Of a DNA stretch of 64,000 bases, positions 1-11,400 are shown piece by piece. The notes under the pieces are model-generated. The model made no database searches. It saw only the letters and a program-made list of their open reading frames with translations, and had not been told where the DNA came from. Source of the DNA: Chalara sp. BL73 (lineage: Eukaryota; Ascomycota; Leotiomycetes; Helotiales); the NCBI GenBank assembly GCA_918026815.1, contig CAKJVC010000139.1:372001-436000 (forward strand), given 5' to 3'. The translations under genes and the position numbers were made by a program. Positions within the stretch are counted from its first letter, which is position 1, and every line of letters begins with the position of its first letter.

Positions 1-765
1 AAAGAGGGAATGGTAGAGAAGGAACATACACAGCCCCATCATATCCCGCGAACGTCCCTCCACAAGCTTGGGCCTTGTTGCCTGCGCAAGGGAAATTGCA
101 GGTGTTGTAATCGTCTTTTACATATTGCGGTGCCTTTGTGACGGAGTTCTTGCCCCCGCAGAAACAAGAATCTCCGCTTACGCCCGCGAAAACGTATTCC
201 ACCGGAGAGATGTCGCAGACAGCGAGACATCGATTTACCGTTAGCTCACCGATCGTGGCCAGATGCGTGAGGTTCTTAACCATCGAGTTGTGTTGCACGC
301 ACCCGTCGTATTTCCAGCCTGGGTAGGAAATGGGAACTGGAGGAAGAGAGTCATAGAGGGAGAGGGAGACGGGCTCTCGCGTTTCGAGGGAGAGAGGGCC
401 GCCGCACTGCAAATGTCAGTTTTTGTTGTATAGTGGGAGAGCACACGTACAGCGTCCGCGCCGTCGATACCACAGGGGATTGTACAGTTCGAATCATCCG
501 CATTCGGCTTCAAGGTCGCGATGATCTCCTTTGCGCAGTAGCACTGTCCTGCTCCTAGCGCGGCAAATCTAACATCTGCACAAGCCTCGAAACAGGATAC
601 GATGCTGGTGGTAGTAAGGTTCTGCGCTGTGAAGTGGTCCAGCATGTGTCCTGCCGGTGCGAAGTAGCATCCTGCGTAGAGCCATTTTGTGTCAGTTGTA
701 TTGGGTGCCACTGCAAGTACTGAGGCGGTGAAGAGAGCGAAAATATATAATAATTTAGACTTCAT
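1..765 (-). CDS. Secreted two-WSC-domain protein (partial, C-terminus off the left edge)
   Basis: The start is taken at the ATG at 765, followed by a clear signal peptide (MKSKLLYIFALFTASVLA). A first WSC domain follows, with the usual cysteine pattern (YAGCYF, CFEAC, AGQCYCA). Exon 1 is 765-451. A 44-nt intron at 450-407 starts GTACGT and ends TTTGCAG with a CTGAC branch site. Splicing it restores the domain ending DACGGPLSL; without it the reading frame gives an unlike tail. A second WSC domain follows (YPGWKYDGC, CLAVC, DSCFCGG, CNFPCAG, ACGG) and is still open at base 1. WSC domains are cysteine-rich carbohydrate-binding modules found in fungal wall sensors and secreted wall proteins. Whether a membrane segment, GPI signal or enzyme domain follows cannot be seen. 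The domain call is firm; the exact function is not known. Confidence 0.85.
407..450 (-). other. Intron in WSC protein gene
   Basis: This 44-nt intron has the donor GTACGTG, the branch site CTGAC and the acceptor TTTGCAG on the minus strand. The join is in phase 0 and rebuilds the canonical end of the first WSC domain. Confidence 0.85.
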
Positions 766-1194
766 TGTAACGGCTGTGTCTGAAATTGTAGGTAAGGAAC
801 GTGAGTTTTGTCGAGCTGTAGTCAGGTAAACAGAGAGTGATGAGTATAAGGAAGGTCTTCTGTTAATGGGAGTAGACAGAGGAAGGGATATGCAGATGGA
901 GGAATTGATAAAGAATGTGCTTAATATGCCGAATGTGGCGAGGAATGGAGGCTCAGAATTTGCATCCCTTGGCAAGCAAAATTTATTGTACCCTTTTCCT
1001 AGCGAAATGGTGATCGTGGAGAAATGGTACTTCTTTTGAGTGCAATGACAAGTGTAGCTTGTCTTGAGATAATTTTGCGCGTGCCACATCAAAGATACAC
1101 CTATGTTCCTCGCCGAGACGAGCATTCTAATGTCATATTGTCATCATATTAGCGTTTCAAATTTTGATTCAAAGGATAATATGAGCGCCATTAG
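766..1194. other. Intergenic, upstream of the WSC gene
   Basis: The minus-strand reading frame of the WSC gene stays open upstream to 1125, but the residues there do not resemble a protein and the signal peptide starts at 765. I read this stretch as promoter and 5' leader. No separate gene is seen. Confidence 0.5.
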
Positions 1195-2720
1195 CTAAGC
1201 CAAGAAGTCGAGGCAAAGCTGATTGAACTTCTCTGGATTCTCCCAGTAGCACCAGTGACCTCCCCAATCGACAGCTATCCCACTTGCTCGTCCAACTGCA
1301 CTATGTCCTCCGTTTACATATTCAACAACTTTTAGTGGCCCCTCCGCTGGGAAACATCCGCTTCTAGTACTCGTAATAACCAGAACTTTTGTGGAGCTTC
1401 CACTTTCAGGCCCAAAGGTTGATGCAATACTATCTCGCCAGTCCAGAGAAGTGTGGTCGGCCATTAACTTTCCATACCATTCATGGTTTCCTTTCATTGC
1501 TTCACCAAGGAAGAACTCCTCGTCTTCTTTGAAGGCCGACTGGGAGATATTGTCTGATTCTTGGGGATGTGATCTGTAGGATAGACAGGCCGCGATGGTT
1601 CCTAAGTGGGCGAGCTCTGGCTTTAGAGATAACGTAGCTTGGAGTGCGGCAACAGCTGGAGCTGAATTCATTCCTCTGTTGCAGAACCGAGAGTCCCAGC
1701 CATCGAGAGTGGAGTTTTGCAAAGGCGATTGATCGACGAATATCGTGTGTGTGAAAGGAGACGTTGCGAATAGTTCAGCGTAGCACCTAAGGTCATTGAA
1801 ATGAGCAAGGAGAAATAAGTGTGGGAGTCAAAGAGAAACATACCATAATATCGAACATCCCAAGCTTCCACCAATAACCTTAACCTCCATCCCCTCGAGA
1901 TTCTGACTTCCGCTCAGATGTACCAGAAGTTCCCTGAGATCCATTGCTAGTCTCGAGACATGATATCCATGCTTCGGCTTATCACTATCCCCATGACCTC
2001 TCAGATCTGGCACAATAACGCGGTACCTGTCCGCGAAAGCCGGGACATTCCGCTGCCAGACAGCTCCCGAGCCAGTAAAGCCATGAATCTGAGGCGCGGG
2101 TTAGCGTTGAGATCCATGGCGTGACGATTATGAACAGCCTGACTTGAAAGAGAAAATAAAAAAAAAGCAAAATGATCATAGGTGCTTGCACTACGTAAGT
2201 GATGATGCTCATAAAGGAAGGATTGCCTGGTAGAAAGAGACAATTCGATGAGAATCATCGTCGCGATGACCTCGACAGCTCTCCACCCTTATGCGAAAAA
2301 ACGCCCAAATCTAACCTCCTAAACTGGCCACCCACACGTTGAACCCCTTGGTCAGCAAAGAAAATACAGATCCATATCGCCCAGGCCAATACCACGCAAA
2401 CACCACACATCAAGGAGCCTCCGCCAAAGAGCTACATCACCCACATCAAAACCACACCACAACCACCTCACCACTCAAGACCCGCACGGAACAAAACCTC
2501 TCATTCGCCCCATCCTCATCCCTCCCCTCCCTAAAATCTAAACACGCTCATAGCCGCAAACAAGAAACCCGGAACCAAAGGACCAAACGAAATAGCCTAC
2601 CAGGATCAAAAGCGGCTTCGCACCCGGAGCGGAAGCACCATGGCCGCCGGTGTCGAGGAACCGCAACGTAACCCCGTCGTTGGCTCGGAAGCCGCGTTTC
2701 TCCCCTGCGCTTAGGGGCAT
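1195..2720 (-). CDS. Alpha/beta-hydrolase fold protein, 318 aa
   Basis: Three exons join in frame: 2720-2601, 2088-1844 and 1786-1195. The joined protein has the N-terminal strand DGVTLRFLDTGG, the oxyanion-type IHGFTGSGAVW (about 41-51), VPDLRGHGDSDKP (66-78), the nucleophile elbow GGSLG with Ser115, and a late GGHW with His299. This is the plan of epoxide-hydrolase and haloperoxidase-like alpha/beta hydrolases, so a small-molecule ester, epoxide or similar bond is a likely target; the substrate is unknown. The usual acid after strand 6 is not evident (the segment reads STRSGCFP). Asp140 in FVDQSP is an alternative acid. The first intron is 512 bp, far longer than most here, and splits the protein just before the oxyanion loop. 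The start at 2720 is the first ATG in frame with the hydrolase fold. There is no signal peptide, so it is probably cytosolic. Confidence 0.85.
2089..2600 (-). other. Long (512 bp) first intron of the alpha/beta-hydrolase gene
   Basis: The donor is GTAGGC after the codons for PLLIL and the acceptor is CTCAG just before IHGFTGSG, giving a phase 0 join. Family logic requires these two segments to be adjacent, so no exon is missing between them. Confidence 0.75.
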
Positions 2721-3118
2721 TGTTGACGGGGGATCGGAATATGATAGGAGGCATGCGGGAGGATGCCAGAGGTTGGGATTAGGTTGAGGGTCGCCAAGAT
2801 GGGGAGATTACGTAATCACGGGTATTTGCTTGGGGGAGGTGAAGGGAGGCGATGGATGAGACCGGACGAGGGTTTATCGAGGAATCAGTGAGGAAAGGGA
2901 TATCGTACTTTTATTTTGCGCTATGCTATAAGTTAAGGGTATCTTTTGGAATCCTGAATCTCAAACTATGGGGTTCTCTGCCGTCTATCGTACATAACAC
3001 TGCCTATCTATGATAACCATGAAACTGATGTATACCATGTTCAAAGGAGAGCAATCCGGTGAATGCAGGAACTACGCCTTCGTAGCCACGGCGAACACCA
3101 GAGTGAGAAGCTCCCGCC
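2721..3118. other. Intergenic spacer
   Basis: This is the 5' flank of the hydrolase gene and the 3' flank of the helicase gene, both on the minus strand. Open frames here are opposite-strand or frame-shifted shadows. No gene is seen. Confidence 0.5.
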
Positions 3119-5031
3119 TCACCTTCTGCCTCCTCTCCCACCTCGCGACGCACCGCCCCTGCCTCCACTACCTGCAGATCTGCCCTCGCCGCCTCCTCCT
3201 CTTGGAGCTCTAGGTGGGTCTGGCACAACGACCAAGCCCTTCACACCTTTCAAACCCATCTTCCCAACCGTAGTCTTAAACAGAGCCGGCGTCTCTGGTG
3301 CACCTAGCCCCTTCCTTGCATACTCGTTTGCAACTCTGACTAACTCCGCATTATCCCACTTCAGCGGCTTTGCGTAGTTCTTGTAGTATCCCAACCAGGC
3401 TTGATATGTCTTTGCCTGGGTATCCATCTTTTCTGCTATAGAGAGGATATCAGATGAGGAAGACAGGTCGGCTGGGTGGGAGATAAAGTCGATCTCTTTG
3501 AGTGTATAAGTGCTGAAGAAAGATTCATCTTGCGCAATGATTAATGTCCCACGACCCTCGGCTCCGGCACGAGCAGTGCGGCCAAGACGGTGGATATAAG
3601 ATTCCTTGTCTGAGGGGATGCCGACCTGGAAGACGTTGGTAACAGCGGGAAAGTCCATTCCTCTAGCAACAACATCCGTGGCAACCAGAATCCCGCTTGT
3701 GGCTTTGCGGAACTCGTCGGTGGTCTTAGTTCGTCGGCTCTGACTGACACGCGAATGCAGGATACTGACCGGGGGAGTGCCACCAATTTCTGATATAATG
3801 TGCCCGTAAAAATCCGCAAGAGCGGCGGTAGGTGCGAAGACAATCGCTTTGAAGGAGTCAGCACCGTTCTGGCTGATTTCGGATTTAATGGCACCAATCA
3901 TGGCGGGAGTAACATCCCAGAACGAAGGTGCAACAATGAGCTGTTGCGGGACACGCTCGTGCGTGTTGATCTCGCCTTTAGGAATGGTAGAGATGAATTT
4001 ATAGCCTTTGGACAGAACAAGTTGAGCTACATTCTCGACGTGTGGTGCGATGGTGGCAGAAAACAGCATTCCCTGTCTCTCCGACTTCTCTTTATCTGGA
4101 AGACGACTAACGATCTTTTTCAGGTCATTCAAAAAACCCATGTCGAGTAAACGATCTGCTTCGTCGAGTACCAAGGTATTTAGAGTGCTGAAAGCATATC
4201 TAACTTCCTCGGAGCTGAGATGATCAAGCAGTCTTCCTGGTGTTGCGATGAGAATATCGCAACCTTTGAGAATTGCCGCTTCCTCTCTATCTTTGTTTGT
4301 CCCTCCGATAGCAAAGCTGACCTTGTATTGTGGTAATCGGCCAAGTAGTGCAACAGCTTCCTTCGAAATCTGCATGGCCAATTCACGAGTGGGTGAGATG
4401 ACAAGCAAAGAGACACCCGATCCGGGAGCCCGCCTTCTATTGATGAGAGTTTGAATAGCAGGAAGTAGAAAAGCAATGGTCTTTCCAGTGCCAGTTTTCG
4501 CTTGTGCCAGGCAATCGAGTCGTTCAGCAAGGAGGTCGTGTAGAGTCGCGGCTTGGACCTACAGAATCCGAGAATTAGCACTTTGTCTTACATAAATTAT
4601 TACATCAGAAGTTGCATGTTATTAAGACGTAATCCTCAAGTATCGGCATGTTTTCAGAGCAGTTAACTCGAGGGACTTTGAGAGCTAGCTCAATTTTGAT
4701 GGACACTCACTGGCATCATATGGTCGAATTTGAGGTCTTCGGTGATCGTCTGCAGTATAATAGGGTGGATGAGATTCTCTTTGGCTAGATCTGCAAAGCG
4801 AGGGGTATCTAGAGGAACTGCTTCGGTGCGTGGTGGAGTTGCAACTCGTGGAGGCGGCGTGAACGCTGCTGAAGCGGCAGAAGCGCGAGGAGCATTGGTT
4901 CCAAAGTGCTTATTTCCTCGGCCTCTACCGTGTTTTCTGATTGGAGTTCTTTTAGAATCTGCCATTGCAACATTTAAGATGCCCGTGAGAAATTGTTGAT
5001 TGCGTCGAAATGGTTTTGTGAGGGTAAGCAT
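3119..5031 (-). CDS. MSS116: DEAD-box RNA helicase, MSS116/CYT-19-like, 586 aa
   Basis: Exon 1 is 5031-4711 and exon 2 is 4558-3119, with a phase 0 join after MMP/VQAATL. All core motifs are present: a Q-like region (MPVQAATL), AKTGTGKT (about 127-134), PTRELA, DEAD (239-242), SAT (274-276), ARGMDFPAV and HRLGRTARAG (about 430). Known members of this family are mitochondrial RNA chaperones that help group I and II intron splicing and translation. The N-terminus (MLTLTKPFRRNQQF) is basic and hydrophobic and fits a mitochondrial presequence; a second Met at MADSKRT would drop it. The C-terminus is a run of RGG/GGR repeats, an RNA-binding tail seen in several helicases. The length is close to CYT-19. 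The assignment to MSS116 rests on the helicase core and tail and should be confirmed by a tree, since DEAD-box paralogues are alike. Confidence 0.85.
4559..4710 (-). other. Intron in MSS116-like helicase gene
   Basis: The donor is GTGAGTGTCC and the acceptor is TCTGTAG, giving a 152-bp intron. The phase 0 join restores the helicase Q region directly ahead of motif I. Confidence 0.85.
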
Positions 5032-8000
5032 CTTTATCCCGATGAAGGATGATGAAAGGCATCAAGCCAAAGGATATTTTCCAGGCTTGGCAATCCTTAT
5101 CGATAACGATAATGATCAAATGGTTCAAGGCCACTGCAGTCAGTTACTTTGGTATCAGCCTGAACTACTGACAATGAATTCTAAATATGCAGAGCCTTAA
5201 ATCTCGGGAGCAACAGATGTCAGGTACTTCCATATGGTGATTAGCCCCATTATTTCGTCTTGAAACTGAGATGCTAATGCTTTTTTCTTATGGCAATTTT
5301 CTTCCAGCATTTGCTAGACCCAGAAATACCTATTGAGACTGATGGTTCATGGACCTGAGTTCTATGCTTCTCACATTTAAAGTCCACCGTTTATTTTCAC
5401 TCCTCGAACTGGAGTAACGTGAAGTGTAAGTCAGCTTTGCTGGTGAGGGCGTTTTTGTTAAGCCTTCTGAGTCTGCTCATTCACTACAGAACCGCATCAT
5501 AGAAAGTTTACAGCGAGTTCAGCAGCCGCACCGTTCAAGGGTTTCCCTCCAAAGCACAGACGACTCTGCTGCTTCGTATCCAATGCATGCCTGTAGACAG
5601 CCCATGCCCGGAATCTAGAGATGTAGTTGAAATAAGAAACTAACAATTAGCGTACTTCTGAAGCTTTGGCGATTCTGGAACAAATCGAGCTGCCCAGGGG
5701 TAAGGTTACCTCGGTCGATCCTCGAGGGCATAAGGCTCACGACATTCTGTAAGTATTTGGAGTTTGCGTTTTTTACTGGGTAGGAGTGCCGAGTTTGTGA
5801 AACCGTTTTTGATTCTGACAACACTGTAAAATCAGAGTCATTGCACCTGCTGCTCGTAAACGAGCTTTTCATGCAGACCTTAAAGCCTAAAGAACGCTCG
5901 GGGCTGGTATAATTTTACCTCTGAAGGGTGTTCGTAAGTCATTGTTGCAAGTTCCCAGCAGTGGGGAAGTGCTTAAAGCAATTTGGTGGATGAGGTCCGT
6001 GTTTGAGATATTCAAGAAGAAAACGTGTATTCAAAGATTGGCTGGGAACTTGTTCTGGGGTTGAGTCTAGGCTTTGAGTTCGGTTCCAAGGCTAGTGATG
6101 GCAGTGTATTAGGGTGGTAGCACGCGTCGGTGGTTCCTGGGCTAAACGTCCTTAGCTAGACTCGGGTCTACTATCCAAAATTGAAGCTTCAAGGCCCCCT
6201 TAGAGCTGCCCGACAGGAGGATATCGAAAGCCGAGGCGATGTGATGCGTCACTCGTCAATTGTATCGAGATGTGTTCATTTTGTGATGAAGCGACGGGAT
6301 TCACTGAATTGCATTCATAATTAAGCACGTCTTATCTCGTATTGTTACGCGCAGCATCTCAAACCAACGGGAAGTCAAGATTACGCGACGCCATCCCGAT
6401 GCCATCGACGTCAAGAACGTTGGGAAAGACGGGAAGGAGGCGGTGCCAAGGAGTGTTGTGTACCATGAATGGTGCAGCAATTCGTTTGTGCCCCCCTTAC
6501 TACTTCTTACAGGTGTGCAGAGCATACGGCGAAATTAAAAAGGTACAAGCAAAATTCGGATGTACCGGCGCGATGCTGATCTACAAAAGTACATGCAATA
6601 CATGTATGTACAGGGCAGCACCCATCGGCAACGGATGTACTCTACATCCCGGCCTTGTAGCATCGCATAGAGGATCGCTATTGGAAATACCATGTCCTCG
6701 TTGCGAATGTAGAGATTTTTGGTACCCTATCCCAGAATCATGTTGAAGAAGTAACCTTAAAGCAAACTTGGAATATTCTATCCTAAACACTAGGCTGTGA
6801 TACCAAGATAAAGAAAGGTGTTGTGGGCTGCCATTTTTAGAGCGAGGCAAGCAGCACAAAATCAATTGCATCCCAAAGCCAGGAAAATGGAAGAATGCCA
6901 GCCAAAGTTTTGGATTTGGGACTGGGTGTCCTTCGCGTGGCACCCTACTGAATATTGCTGTTGTTCTCTCAACTGTAACTATACCATACCTATTCTGTCT
7001 TGGAACACATATCGCGATGTGTGTGTTTGCTATGGGGACTGTGTTGAAGGTGGAATCCAGCACCAAAACGTAAATAAACTTCGCTGCTGGTGGTGCGGCA
7101 GGATGCTTTCGCGCCATGCCATGGCCTGCTGCTGTCCCTGATATCAAGCGGAAGCTAGCCGGGCTATACGACGTCAAATAAGATGATCCCTCTCGACAAA
7201 CAACAGGACCACATCTGTGGCGAGAAGAGCATCCCGCATCAGATTGAGACACGATCAGGGAGGAAGAATGAATACAGTCAGTACATGCGTCGGCTGGATT
7301 GATCGCGTACTGCAAAGTATGATGTCGATAATTCATTTTTTACTTAGAAGGGGAGAATTCGATAATTAGGGACTGGAGCGGAGGGAGTCAAGAATGCAAT
7401 GCACATGCAACATGGAATTAGGCAGGGGCCCGTTGATATGGCTCGGCGGTGGCGTCAGTCTCCTTCCCACCTGGGGCTGGCCTGTATTGGCTTGTATTGG
7501 CCTGCAAATACAGGTATACTACTACTACCACTACCACCACTACTGCTACTAATTTACTGCTACTATAGCAAGTTATTTAAATCAGTAAAATGGAGAGGAA
7601 GGTTTTGGTTCCTGGATCCAACAGGGATGCTGCCTGCCAAGATCGAAGATACTATATAATTTGTTCTGCAGCCTACGATTGGCTCATATTCCCTGATGAT
7701 CACCCTTTTGTGCCTGTATTCTGTATTTTGCTCTTTCTATTTTCTGGTGTCGGAGAGGTGAAAGGGCGGGGCAAGTGGGGTAGATACCCCTCAATCTCCC
7801 CTGTCCATTGGTGGGTTGCCGGGATGGGTAAATTCGGTTAGAAAATTACAGTCAAGGAGATTGTCAGGGTGACTGCTTCTGGAGCTTCCCTCTTGAGCAA
7901 TGCACAAGCAATCGCTGCATCCCCCCAGCATATCAACATGGCCCGCCACCATGATGGCCATACATACAGTACTTACTTCTTCCATGCTCCCAAAAGAAAA

Positions 8001-8402
8001 CGACAACCACTATGACTACTCTTCAGTAAACAGCCTTGGCGTGATTCCCTCTCCAACACCAAGTGCTGCCATCTTTCTCGTCTCCTCTCCGCTCAGCCTT
8101 GAACTACCGTGTTGTGCAATCCTGCTCCAGAGGTATACAAGAGGAACGTGACCGTCACCCTCATGGCCTTTCTTCCCTCTTCTCACCTTTAGTCATCCAC
8201 GCGGAGGAGATACTGCCTAGGGGTTCACTCACTCACCCCTCGGTATACATATCCATATACAAATCTAGGAAGACGGAGCCTTGCCTTGATGAATTGAGAG
8301 GCTCCCCTTGTGTGATCTGTTGCCTGACTTGGCCGACCCTGCCTCACTGTCGTTTCCATTCCTTAATCCCACATCACTTGGATCACTTACCCACCCGTCA
8401 GT
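5032..8402. other. Long divergent intergenic region (3.4 kb)
   Basis: This lies between the minus-strand helicase gene and the plus-strand propeller-WSC gene. It contains many short open frames, the longest 251 residues at 6581-7336 on the minus strand. None shows a domain, a signal peptide or plausible splice joins. A CT/AC-rich microsatellite lies at about 7517-7570 and a short palindromic stretch at about 6590-6612. I see no gene I can support. Confidence 0.45.
7517..7570. repeat. ACT/ACC trinucleotide microsatellite
   Basis: This is an imperfect run of (ACT)n and (ACC)n units followed by TGCTACT repeats. It is preceded at about 7480-7512 by a partly duplicated TGTATTGGC motif. Confidence 0.8.
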
Positions 8403-11400
8403 ATGCGCGGAATAATACCCAACACGCTCGTTCTTTTTCTTTGGTCTTTGCTTGTTAGTCATGTCGCCTCTTTGGCTAAAACCGACACCATCACCTGGGG
8501 AGGGGACAACTCCAGGACTGGTTATCAAGAGCAAGTCCTTTCCCGTCCTTCTACACTGTGATTTCTAACCTCGATGGCAGTAATCATAATATGGACCCAA
8601 CCATTGTGGCCAGCGCTCAGTTTGGCCAAATCTTCAAAGCCGCGTTGCCAGGAGTCTACAATGGAGCCAAGGAGCAAATCTTCTCCATGCCCCTGGTATA
8701 TACCCTGTCAGATGGGGTACAATACATCTTCTTGGCAACCACGCACAACAATGTCTACAAACTCGATGCGAAGACAGGAACCATTATCGCCAAACGGAAT
8801 TTGCACATCCCATTTTTGGTAGCCGATCTGGATGGCTGCGTAGATATCAACCCTCTCGTGGGTGTCACTGCCACCGGCGTCATCGACCCGGACACGGAAA
8901 CGTACTACATTACTTCCAAGACGTATGCAAACCAAGCCGGTGGAAATGGTGCGCAAGGATTGCTGAATGGTCGCTACTACGTTCATGCCATCAGTCTCAA
9001 TGACTTGAGCGAGCGTCCAAATTTCCCTGTTGCGCTAGAGGGAACAGTAGCCCGTAACAATCCGGTGAGAACCTTTGGTGGTGGAATCCATCATCAACGC
9101 CCGGGCCTGTTGCATAGTGGTCAATACATCTATGCTGGCTTCGCATCCCATTGCGTGCATGATAACTTTACGGGATGGATCATAGGTTGGGACAAAGACT
9201 CTGGTGCTATCGTGGAAAGGTTTGCGACTCAGGGACTTGGTGTCGATTCGCAAACGAAAGGAGCCGGGGTCTGGATGAGCGGTGGTGGGCTCGCTTCTGA
9301 CAATGCAGGCTCTATGTTCTTCTCAACTGGAAACGGATATGCATCCCAGTTGTCAACCATTCCTGTCAATGGCCGTAACCCTCCCACTTCGCTGGAAGAG
9401 GCTGCAGTCCACATGTCTATTAATACCGATGGTACTTTGACGGTAGCCGACTTTTTCATGCCGTGGGAGAAAACTCAGCTGGATGGTGCAGATCGAGATT
9501 TAGGAACCACTCCGCTTGAGATTCTGCCCAGTGAATTTGCATGTGGCGACTACAAAAGAATCGGCGTGCTCACGGGTAAGAGCGGGAAGACATACTTTCT
9601 GAACTTGGATGATTTGGGAGGATACCAGAATGGGCCCAATAAGTTGGACGATGTCATTTATGTCTACCAACACGAAAACTCCGTCTATGCAGGCGCAGGC
9701 GTTTACCCTGGGGAAGGAGGATATATCTACATCAATGGTAAGACCCACACCTTAAGCCTCAACATCCAGACTAACTTCTTCAAGTCATCAACTATCCAAG
9801 TCGCATTTTCAAATTCAGTTGTGTCAATAACTTTCCTACTTTCACTGTCGTGGCTCGCACCCCAGAGAGCAATGCTTTCAGCGGTCTTGGTGTCAGCCAT
9901 GGAACAACCACATCCTTAGATGGTGCCGCCGGTACTGGCCTCTTTTGGCTTACAGATGTCAATGGATATAATCTTCGTATCTATAACGCCGTACCTTCCA
10001 ATGGTTACCTCACTTTGATCAACAAGTTCAATATACCCGGTGTTACTAAATTCTCTCGACCTGTGTTTGGAAATGGACGGGCTTATATTGCAACAAACCA
10101 AGGATATCTATATGGCTTCGGCGCACCGGTCAATCAGCCCCTTAACTGCTCGGCACCTTATGAGTTCGGCACTGCCAATCTGACTCAAACGTCTGCTCCA
10201 AAAACCATCACTTGCAAATCATTGATTACTCAGTCAGTTTCTAGCATTGCCATGACCGGCAACCTCGACTTCACAATCAGCAATCTACCTACACTTCCTT
10301 TTACTTTACCTACTGGAGGAATCTTCAGTCTCAGCTCTGTATTCAACCCTACCGCTATTGGTGTACTCTCGTCTGATGTTGTCGTTACTACTTCAAATAA
10401 TCTTGGTGGATACAGCCTGACCACTCCCATCAGTTTGCGAGGCATTGGTCAGAGTGTCGCTCCACTGCTTGCTGTGAGCCCCGTCACGGTCGCCTTCCAA
10501 GGTCTCATCACTGGACAACAGCCAGGAGGCGTGAATCAGACAATGCTCTTCTTAAACAACGGGAATACAGATTTGACAATATCAACTTTGTTATACTCAC
10601 AGACTAGCGAGACAGGTCCGTACGTCAGCCCCAACGACACATCTGCAGGTCCATCCGTCGGCCCATTTACCTTCTACGATCTTCCGACGACGATTCCCCC
10701 TAACTCGGTTGCACCTGTCACCATCAACTTTGACACAAGCCATAGCGGCAATTTTGCTGCTTACGTCACGGTTAAATCTGATGGCGGCAATAAAATATTC
10801 GATGTTGTGGGAACAGCTGGAGATGCACCAAAAGCCGTTGTCGAGTTCCAAACTCCTGATGGGCTTGGCTGGGTTACATACACCGGACAGAACTTTACTT
10901 TCGGAAATGTCACTGAAAACCAGACGCGAACACTCAAGATGCGCATCACCAATAATGCAACGACCGATTCAGCCGCACTGTCGCTGACCATATCCAAGGC
11001 GCCATTTGGTTCTGGCGGCTTGATCAGTGCTAACAATCAGATAGATCTTGCTGAAGGCACTACGATAGCTCCAGGGCAAAACGCTACAGCATCGATCTAT
11101 TGTTCAGTTCCTAAAACCCAATGGAATACTGATTCCTATTCTGGAAGTGCTACCTGGGAGATAAACTTTAACGATCTCTCCTTTGGGCACCAGAAGCTTC
11201 AATTTGTCTGCGACGCAGTCGCTGAGCAGTCCCCGCCGTTGTTACTAAATGGAAATGGCCAGTACAGGTATGTCGGCTGTTTCCTGGAGAACAACCCGGG
11301 GCGCCAACTCAAACAGCAACTCTATGGAAATGACAATAGCACGACCAATATGTGTATTGCCGCATGCGCTGCTGGCAATTACATATTCTGCGGGACACAA

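Noticed and set aside
2339..2671. 110-codon plus-strand frame in the hydrolase locus
   Set aside because: It lies opposite the first exon and inside the first intron of the hydrolase gene; its His/Thr/Lys-rich composition is not protein-like.
6590..6612. Palindromic TACATG-type stretch as a functional element
   Set aside because: It is short, AT-rich and without context; such matches occur by chance.
6581..7336. 251-codon open frame on the minus strand
   Set aside because: The composition is not protein-like, no domain is present, several short frames overlap on the other strand, and no splice logic supports it.
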